Source: Patella vulgata
Lineage: Eukaryota; Mollusca; Gastropoda; Patellidae
Reading direction: 5' to 3'
NCBI RefSeq assembly: GCF_932274485.2
Contig: NC_065883.2
Location: forward strand, 14,878,222-14,942,221
Length of the DNA: 64,000 nt
Shown here: positions 57,373-64,000 of the stretch, one piece after another
Layout: each line of letters begins with the position of its first letter
Numbering within the stretch: position 1 is the stretch's first letter
Made by a program: the position numbers and the translations under genes
The notes under the pieces: model-generated
The model's input: only the letters and a program-made list of their open reading frames with translations
The model's database searches: none
Told to the model about the DNA's origin: nothing

Positions 57373-57603
57373 GTCGAATGGTTAGTGCGTACGCGTTGTA
57401 TCATACGGTCTGTCATTGAGTCAACCGATTCCCCGCTTGTATGTGACAAGGAGTACGATCGCCTGTCCAAACTCGTGCGTTTTTTCCGGGTCCTCCGGTT
57501 TCCTCCCACTGCTAAAGCCCCTACGCGCCAGCAAATTAGAAGAAATAAAATTGAACCATATGTTAGTCCCTAAATGACCTAGTTTGTGTCGACTGGACGT
57601 TTG
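57373..57603 (+). mobile_element. SINE-B copy, tail lost
   Basis: Head TCGAATGGTTAGTGCG, box B region GATTCCCCGCTTGTATG, body to GTCGACTGGACGTTT. It is preceded by an 18-G run (57357-57373). Confidence 0.88.
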
Positions 57604-58814
57604 GTGGTTAAAGGAGGCGAGTCCTTAACTCAATATAATCCTCAGTCTTCGGCATTGCAAACATGACTTATTGGTCAATTTAAATCAACATTGATTTTGT
57701 CATCTTACCGAGAAAAGATGGGTTTCTGATATAATATCCAATATTTAAGACAAAATGAATATTTCAATATTTGCATACGAATCGCGTGCCAGAATGCTTT
57801 CGAGCTCCATTTGTAATGAAGCAACTCCATGAACGGGGCTAAATATTAGATGAGAATACTACCGGTGTAGACTGGAATAACCAGACGCCAAAGACTGCTG
57901 TTCAATTTGGACTGTTTGCTTATTTCGTCGAACATAACTGATTAGAAATTTCAGTAAAAACAGAAACGATTGAATGTAAATCAGTTTATATACATTCATA
58001 TTACATCATTATATTTTTTGTTGCGACCCACCCGTGTCCATTTCTAGGTGTCAAAAAAGAGGGATTTGGCTACTTTAATAGATAAAACAAACAAACTATT
58101 TACTAATAATCTGTTAAAGTAAAGTGCTAATGACCTCTTTTGCAGCAAAGTTTTAATAGACTTGAGCTTCAAGCCCTCACACCCCAGTGCCCTCACCCCC
58201 CTATCCACTACCACCAACGCTTATGTGAGTATGTCTGGAGAAAGTATTTTAATGGCATTAAACGGGCTGATTCTTAAGTAATCTGTAATTGTTCTATTCA
58301 GTAACTAAATATATCAATTTGAAAATAAATTTAAATGACATAAAACAGTCTAATTTTTAAGTAATCTTTTTTAACGCCATTCATCACATTATATACCGTG
58401 TTCTGTTTGTACATCAAATATAATAATTTTATTTATTTATTTTAAAGTAAATTAAATCCTACCACAATGAATGGGCTTGGTCTGTGTGGACAACTCTTGA
58501 TCCTATATCTTCTGATGAAACACATTCTTACTCGAGTTCAATATTTGAACATTTAAAATGTAAAATGGGGTTGTCTCCCTTCTAACTTTGCCGCTTAACA
58601 TCATACTTCTAGAAGGTCACGCGACATCTATTGCAGCAGATTTTTAACAGGGTTTTATTGGCTGAATATAATCAACGTGGACCGCTGTGTAAGAAATACG
58701 TATTGTTGTTTGGCAGTTTCAGGAATACATGCGGGATTAAAAGCTACCTTTCCTTTCAAATATCAACTTCGTTTTATAAATGCATGTATCCCGTTAAAAA
58801 TAGCGTTTTGTAGC
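57604..58814. other. no gene recognised
   Basis: AT-rich sequence without supported features. Confidence 0.45.
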
Positions 58815-59280
58815 TCAGCTGAAATGGGTTTTAACGTCCTGTTTTTCTGCACCGACTATGGGCTAATGAGAGAGAGAGAGAGAGAGAGAGAGAAATGGGG
58901 TTTAACGCCCACTCGACACAAACTAGGTAATTTAGGGACTAACATATGGTTCAATTTTATTTCCATAATTCGCTTGCGCGTAGGGGTCTTTAGCAGTGGG
59001 AGGAAACCACGCCAGTTGACTCAATGACAGACTTTAGGATACAGCACGCAAGTGCTAACCATTCAGCCATCCAACCCACCTGGGCTAATGAAGACGTTCA
59101 TTGTGCTATGAGTGGAATTTTGCCCGAACAGAGGCATTACGGCTTACTCTTTTCTTCAAATTTCAATGTCAAATGCTCTTTTACATGCATGCCAATGTGT
59201 ATACGGGGCCTCGGTTTTCGTCCCAATCGATCGACTAGACACTGACTTTGTCAGGCCACCCGTACTGTACGCTGATAATA
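58815..59280 (-). mobile_element. SINE-A split by a nested SINE-B
   Basis: The SINE-A 3' end (GAAATGGGTTTTAACGTCCT) is at 58820-58869 and the rest continues at 59081-59280 (GCTAATGAAGACG, GAATTTTGCCCGAACAG). The interruption is the SINE-B at 58870-59080. SINE-A here is therefore older than that SINE-B insertion. Confidence 0.92.
58870..59080 (-). mobile_element. SINE-B nested in SINE-A, with internal deletion
   Basis: Flanked by the perfect 11-bp repeat TGGGCTAATGA (58859-58869 and 59081-59091), which is SINE-A sequence. It lacks the part between GTGGGAGGAAACC and ACGCCAGTTGACTC present in full copies. Confidence 0.94.
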
Positions 59281-59630
59281 TGACTCAGTAATGCAACGTA
59301 CACTGACTGACTGGTAAATATACCCTTATACATGTACTTAAAAAAATATACTTGTTAATAAAAACACGACACTTTGTGAGCTATAAATGGGAAACCTATA
59401 AGTTTCATATCTAAAATTACCACCGTAAGAGTACAGTCCTCAGTTATACGCTACACTGCTTCTATATGCGTAGGAGCCGAAGGGGGGGGGGGCAATGGAT
59501 TTCCGTTTTTTGGGCACAAACATCAGAGAATGAGGCCATATCATAGAAATATAATTGTAAAATGAAATCGCTTGCAGTTTACGTTTTGAATACTATACTT
59601 TAGTGGAGCTTTGTCGAAAACTCATGGTAG
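59281..59630. other. no gene recognised
   Basis: Nothing identified apart from a G-run at 59481-59491. Confidence 0.45.
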
Positions 59631-60035
59631 TTAAACATACATTATGCAAGAGCTAAATCTGTCTATTGCAGGTCTTTCTTTAGGCCTGAAATGTTATCTA
59701 AATTATTAATTAGACCTTAATTAACTTATCCAGACCATAATCAACTCTAGATGGCATCGCTAGCCTGGATTTTTAGTGGATTATGAGCCGATTTACTGCA
59801 TAACTTTCCTTCACGATTTAATGATTAAATGGATAATCGAGACTATGCCGTTTATCGTACTGACTTTATTTAATGATGATCGAGGCTAGGCGGAAATTTC
59901 AATCACCTAATTCTCGGTTCATAGTGGATCAATTTGAATAAAATTTTCAGCAAATAGCCTTTACATTATCTAGTTTTTAACTATTATAGTGAGAACTGCC
60001 AACTCGTTATCTAATCTCCCATTATGTATCTTTAA
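59631..60035 (+). mobile_element. MITE-2, best-preserved ends
   Basis: 405 bp from TTAAACATACATTATGCAAG to ATTATGTATCTTTAA. Terminal inverted repeat of about 20 bp (TTAAA-ATACAT-ATG--AGA). TTAA at both ends. Confidence 0.85.
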
Positions 60036-60447
60036 TGATTGATTCATTCTGAAGATTTCTCAGGCGAGAAGCCTCAGCCCCCCCCCCCTCATAAAATTGG
60101 ATACAATACTGTGAGTTACTATACTATATAAGAATTTACTAATTTAACGTAAATAGAAGATTTATTTATCATGTTTAGACATAACTAACATGTTCGACGC
60201 CCAAAACTACCATTAATCCAAGAAAACTGAATTTTGCGATTTTGGCCGATTGGCATCAAGTCGTTATCAATAATTTGGCTGTGAAGAAAAAAAAAGAAGA
60301 AAAAAAAATGCACTTCGTCTGGGAGTTTTACCCAGATTTTTTCCAAGTGCCTCAACATATAGAACAGGAAAATCCAATGTTTTGCTGTAAAAGAGAAATG
60401 TACACGGACAAGATCCTATACTTTGATTCCAAGTTAGTATTCATTGT
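60036..60447. other. no gene recognised
   Basis: Nothing identified beyond a C-run near 60079 and A-rich stretches. Confidence 0.45.
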
Positions 60448-60648
60448 TTTTTCTCCTGTTCCGCCGTAACCTTCCACTATACTGCTAAAGACTCCTACAA
60501 GCAACCGGCTTCTTGAAGTGAAATTGAACTATATACTCGTTCCGAAATGACCTAGATTGTGGAAATCAGACTTTAAAACCCATCTGCCCCCCCTCTCTCT
60601 CTCTCTCTCCCTCTCTCTCTCTCTCCCCCTCTCTCTCTCTTTCTCTCC
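60448..60648 (+). mobile_element. old SINE-B copy with long CT tail
   Basis: CTGCTAAAGACTCCTAC, GAAATTGAACTATATACTCG and CGAAATGACCTAGATTGTGG are diverged forms of SINE-B blocks; CT repeats follow from 60592. Confidence 0.7.
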
Positions 60649-60744
60649 ACAACTCAAAATTAATTCACTCGCCACAAAATACTGGGTGTTTATGCTCCCG
60701 CGAGATCGTGTTCCTCATGGGTCAACACGCGCCTGGTTAAATCG

Positions 60745-61035
60745 GGTGTCACATTAACAGGGTTGTACTATATTGCACTTTCTATTAACTTTTACCTCAT
60801 GTGTCGTATTAAACAGGTTTTACTATACTGCACCCTTCAATTAACCTAAAAAAATGTCGTATTAAACAGGTTTTACTATATTGAACCCTTCAATTAACCC
60901 TAACAAATTTCGGATTATATAGGCTTTACTGTATTGCGCACCCTTCAACACAAGTGTCGGATTATACAGGTTTTACTGTATTGCACCCTTCAATTAATTT
61001 AAACAAGTATCGTAATATACAGGTTTTACTGTAAG
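60745..61035. repeat. 53-bp minisatellite, about six units
   Basis: Units start near 60748, 60801, 60853, 60907, 60953 and 61007 with the core GTCGTATTAAACAGGTTTTA and CTGCACCCTTCAATTAA. Moderately diverged. Confidence 0.88.
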
Positions 61036-61276
61036 TGTAGCTTTGATTACACTATATAAATTAAAATCTGTAAATAAATCATCTTTCAAACTGTTATTTT
61101 GATGTATTAGGTTTGGGTGCACTGAAATTAGAGCACATTTGTCTTGTTATTTGATATGAGCAATTCATATCTCCTACATTAGAAAGGTCAAGGCTGTGTA
61201 TACATAAATAGACATTTAACAGTTAAAGGGAAAGTTTGTCAACTGATTTTTATATTAAATCTTTTTGCGGTTGGTG

Positions 61277-61526
61277 AGAGAGAGAGAAATGGGGTTTAAC
61301 GTTCACTCGACACTCTAGGTCATTTCAGGACTAACATATAGTTTTTAATTTCATTTCAATAATTCGCTTGCGCGTAGGGGTCTTTAGCAGTGGGAAGAAA
61401 CCGGAGGACCCGGAGAAAACCCACGAGGTTGAACAGGGATTTGAAACCACGCCAGTTGACCCAATGACAGGCCGTATAATATAGCACGCACGTGCTAACC
61501 ATTCGGCCATCCACCCCCCCCCCCTT
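61277..61526 (-). mobile_element. SINE-B with target-site duplication
   Basis: Flanks TTTTTGCGGTTGGTG (61262-61276) and TTTTTGCGGTCGGTG (61527-61541) match at 14 of 15 positions. Minus-strand copy with GA tail and intact head complement GCTAACCATTCGGCCATCC; a short deletion removes part of the region before box B. Confidence 0.93.
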
Positions 61527-61562
61527 TTTTTGCGGTCGGTGTGATGTAGCTGGCAAACCAGT

Positions 61563-61829
61563 AGTCTTATCAAAGATTATTCCGGGAAATGAGGTGAGTT
61601 TTGCCCCGACGGCGGCGTTTCCGCCTACTCGTGGTTGAATTAAGACTGTCAAGGGTTCTTTTACGTGCCCACGACCTCGGGTTTCTGTCCTTTTTGAGCG
61701 ATAGGTCTCACACTGAAAAACCATGCTGATAAATCCAAGGGGGGGGGGGATTATTTATTCAACACCGGGATCGAACCCGGGACCCGTCGGTCAGTAAGCG
61801 AGCACCTTAACCATTGAGCCACGGTGCAT
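61563..61829 (-). mobile_element. SINE-A relative with the clearest tRNA-like head
   Basis: Body GTAAAAGAACCCTTGACAG and GGGGCAAAACTCACCTC is SINE-A-like. The head at 61763-61827 (minus) reads GCACCGTGGCTCAATGGTTA then AGG, and CCCGGGTTCGATCCCGG, giving D-arm, T-arm and matching ends. I could not pair an anticodon stem, so it is a tRNA-derived SINE head, not a tRNA gene. A plus-strand SINE-A tail fragment follows at 61833-61880. Confidence 0.75.
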
Positions 61830-62139
61830 GACATAATTATGCCTGTCTTCTTCAGTCCGGTTGGTGCAGAGATGTAAGTCGGTTAACTTGTTGTTGCTAT
61901 AGAGTTGATTATGGGCTTGCCATATTAATAAATTAAAAGTTTAAATAATAGTTTATACAAAATTTGAAACAAAAATAATGATCTGCAAAAGACAGATGCA
62001 TCTTTAAGTAACTATCCAATTATGTGCCTCACTCAAGCCTGTCACATAATACTCCACTGTCATGGCTACCGAGATAACAGTCATATTTAAGATACATGTA
62101 AATATATGCACCCAAAAACCCCCTTTCCGTACATATTAT

Positions 62140-62388
62140 AGACGCGGTTTTCCCTTGTCCAGTGACGCAGGGTGGAGAACCTGACAGGGGAAAGGCGTCT
62201 TGTCATTCGGATAGGACAAAATAGAAGCGTGAACACATTGACGTGCACGTAAATGAACCAGTGGCAGTTGGAATTCAAAATAAAAGAGGCCGTTGGGCAA
62301 CATTTCCATAATAGCACACTGCATTGCATATGCCCGTCTTCATTAGGACAGTTGGTGTAGAAAATTAGGACGCTAAACCCCATTTCTA
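62140..62388 (+). mobile_element. SINE-A copy, diverged
   Basis: Blocks CACATTGACGTGCACGTAAA, CAGTTGGAATTCAAAATAA, CATATGCCCGTCTTCATTAG and GACGCTAAACCCCATTTC occur in order; the head is missing. Confidence 0.85.
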
Positions 62389-62630
62389 TTCAGTTCAATT
62401 CCGTGCATATTATATAATACAAAAAGATTAATGGTGAGTTTCAACTGCAAATCCTTTTAATATGCACAGTCATTTACAGCCACTTGAGTCGGTTATCAAT
62501 ATAAATTATCATCTCGTCAAATGTTTTTGTAGGATTGTGTAATAAATCACGTCTTTTATATCATTATAAGATTATATATGTGAGGCATGGAGGTGGTAAA
62601 CCTGATCGCTAATATAATTTGTTATCACCC

Positions 62631-62735
62631 CAGGGGCGGATCCAGGATTAAAATTGGAAAAATGGAAAGCTGTAGATGCCATTTCTGACTATTTCGCCCC
62701 AGCCCCCTAACGACCCCTGGATCCGCACAAGCAGT
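62631..62735. mobile_element. very short MITE with GGGGCGGATCCAGG ends
   Basis: Left AGGGGCGGATCCAGG and right CCTGGATCCGC form a terminal inverted repeat around about 80 bp. Similar ends are widespread in invertebrate hAT-like MITEs, from memory. Confidence 0.65.
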
Positions 62736-63078
62736 CTTACTCAGCCGTTTGTGAAATCCGTTCAAATTTTCTATATGGTGATTCGCATATTTTAAAAAAA
62801 TAATCTAAGTGAGATCCGTGAACCGAAACAAAAAAAACCCCCATCAAACGGCATTATAAATAATTTACTCCCGTGAATGGATAGATGTTAAATAATGATA
62901 CGCTTAAGTAAACCTAATAATAAGATAAATAATAGATATACCATACACATCAAAAACATAAAATAAACAACAACACCATATAGGCCTGTGATATTAAACA
63001 TTGCATCATTATCTCTCACTTTAACCTTGAAAACAATTCCATTAGTGCTAAGGAGATTAAGCGAGGTGATTTATCAAC
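62736..63078. other. no gene recognised
   Basis: AT-rich sequence, nothing identified. Confidence 0.45.
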
Positions 63079-63810
63079 TTAAAGGGGTGTTATAAGATGC
63101 ATTCTCGTGAAAGTATTTTTCTGGTGGTTATTTCCAATAAAAGTATGGCAAATTTGGTATATTATATGGAAAGTACAGACGCCCAATCTTACTAGAAAAA
63201 TACTGGCTTACCAGAAAAAACAGCCATGGGGCAAGCACTGCGCAAAAATAACTAAATGGCAACCAAACAGGTTATTGTCTGCCAGGTTGACTTAGAGAGC
63301 GGTTTTTATTTCTTGATCGAATTTTTGGGAACATTGAGGGGTCTAAACAGGAAATAGGCCTCAATATGTATGATACATGGACAGTAAGTAATGACAAATA
63401 CATTGTAAAAAATGAGCCCTCTCTCAGTCAAGTTAGGTGACAAAGATGGCTTTTAAATTAGATTGTTGTGGGATAGCTCAGTGGTAGAGCGCTGGACCGG
63501 CAACTGCGAGGCGAATGGGTGCCGTCATGGGTTCGATTCCCGTATGGGTTAGGAAACGTTAGACCCACGGCCCGTGCTTTCTGTGGGGGGATCTGTAAAG
63601 AACCCTCACCTCCCGATAACCCTAAACATTACCTTAACCCACAATCCACATATGATGTCATTTGTGCTATAGATCTCTTTGATCTAGCGTTCGTGTTTTT
63701 TATAGCTTGGGGTATCTGAAGCAAATTTTGACATTTAATTAGTTTGAATATGTTTTTAGTCCAAATATATCACCAAATCACACAGTTTGTACGCGGGAAG
63801 GTATCTTTAA
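63079..63810 (+). mobile_element. element D copy, TTAA-bounded, with inserted tRNA-headed sequence
   Basis: Starts TTAAAGGGGTGTTATAAG, contains GGTTATTTCCAATAAAAGTA, and ends TGTACGCGGGAAGGTATC then TTTAA. Compared with 40357-40959, part of the middle is replaced or extended by the tRNA-like sequence at 63466-63700. Confidence 0.65.
63466..63700 (+). mobile_element. tRNA-derived SINE-like sequence
   Basis: GGGATAGCTCAGTGGTAGAG is a box A/D-arm, and GGGTTCGATTCCCGTATGGG a box B/T-arm. The region between them is too long and unpaired for a normal anticodon arm, and the acceptor ends do not pair. A non-tRNA body follows (GGGGGGATCTGTAAAGAACC). Best read as the head of a further SINE family. Confidence 0.6.
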
Positions 63811-64000
63811 GGCAAAAACAACCCGAGATCAAAACAGAAGTACATGTACACGTATAGCTGACGTACATTACTGATGTTGGATTCAACTGCGTAATTAAGT
63901 CGAATTTTCGAGTGACGAACTCCGAAATGATTTAACACCAAAGTTCGTTTCCCCCTTTTCCCCCTCAAAAAATGACGCAACTATTGCTTTTGAAATATCC

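Noticed and set aside
61763-61827. Functional tRNA gene on the minus strand
   Set aside because: No anticodon stem can be paired and it is fused to a SINE body.
63470-63548. Functional tRNA gene
   Set aside because: Box A and box B are present but the anticodon region is too long and the acceptor ends do not pair.

Overview
The window is eukaryotic, AT-rich and about 90% non-coding, dense in short mobile elements and minisatellites. Introns, tRNA-headed SINEs, TTAA-bounded MITEs and a Penelope-like retroelement point to an invertebrate animal. The repeat style (SINE bodies resembling those of shellfish and snails, and 'gggcataactct' type repeats) makes a mollusc my best guess, but this is inference.

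The only host protein-coding content I can support is a cluster of three paralogous bZIP transcription factor genes, all on the minus strand and read towards low coordinates: gene 1 (CDS 20828-23675, 3 coding exons, 192 aa), gene 2 (35368-38417, 4 exons, 237 aa) and gene 3 (48365-50939, 3 exons, 155 aa). Each was rebuilt from splice sites. All share an N-terminal 'IKE-L---IQ--R' block, then a separate exon of 108 or 111 nt for the basic region with phase 0 introns on both sides, then a final exon with the leucine zipper. The exon plan and the IKEEL block recall the Fos/ATF3/JDP2 group. The basic region, with Phe where Fos has Cys, is closer to ATF4-type sequences. Only gene 2 has a long acidic N-terminus that looks like an activation domain.

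Layout. 1-20 kb: no host gene seen; SINEs, a Penelope-like element built from inverted and tandem 352-bp units (6171-7532, with a 14-bp target duplication), MITEs. 20.8-28.9 kb: bZIP gene 1 with a probable 5'UTR exon near 28.8 kb; its long 5' intron holds a foldback element with 319-bp arms. 29-35 kb: two copies of a partial segmental duplication, one interrupted by a SINE and a truncated LINE. 35.4-38.5 kb: bZIP gene 2 with a promoter-like sequence. 40.2-42.6 kb: a 33-bp minisatellite split by a TTAA element. 43.5-45.0 kb: a CG-rich element with terminal inverted repeats, carrying a SINE. 48.4-53.1 kb: bZIP gene 3. 53-64 kb: SINEs, MITEs, a hAT-like element with target duplication, and further minisatellites.

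Two SINE families dominate. I call them SINE-A (tRNA-like head, ATTTC tail) and SINE-B (Ser/Leu-tRNA-like head, CT tail). Several copies keep clean target-site duplications of 10-15 bp, so both families moved recently. MITE-1, MITE-2 and element D are working names for repeats defined here. The three transcription factors probably dimerise among themselves or with other bZIPs: all three zippers keep Asn at the same core position.
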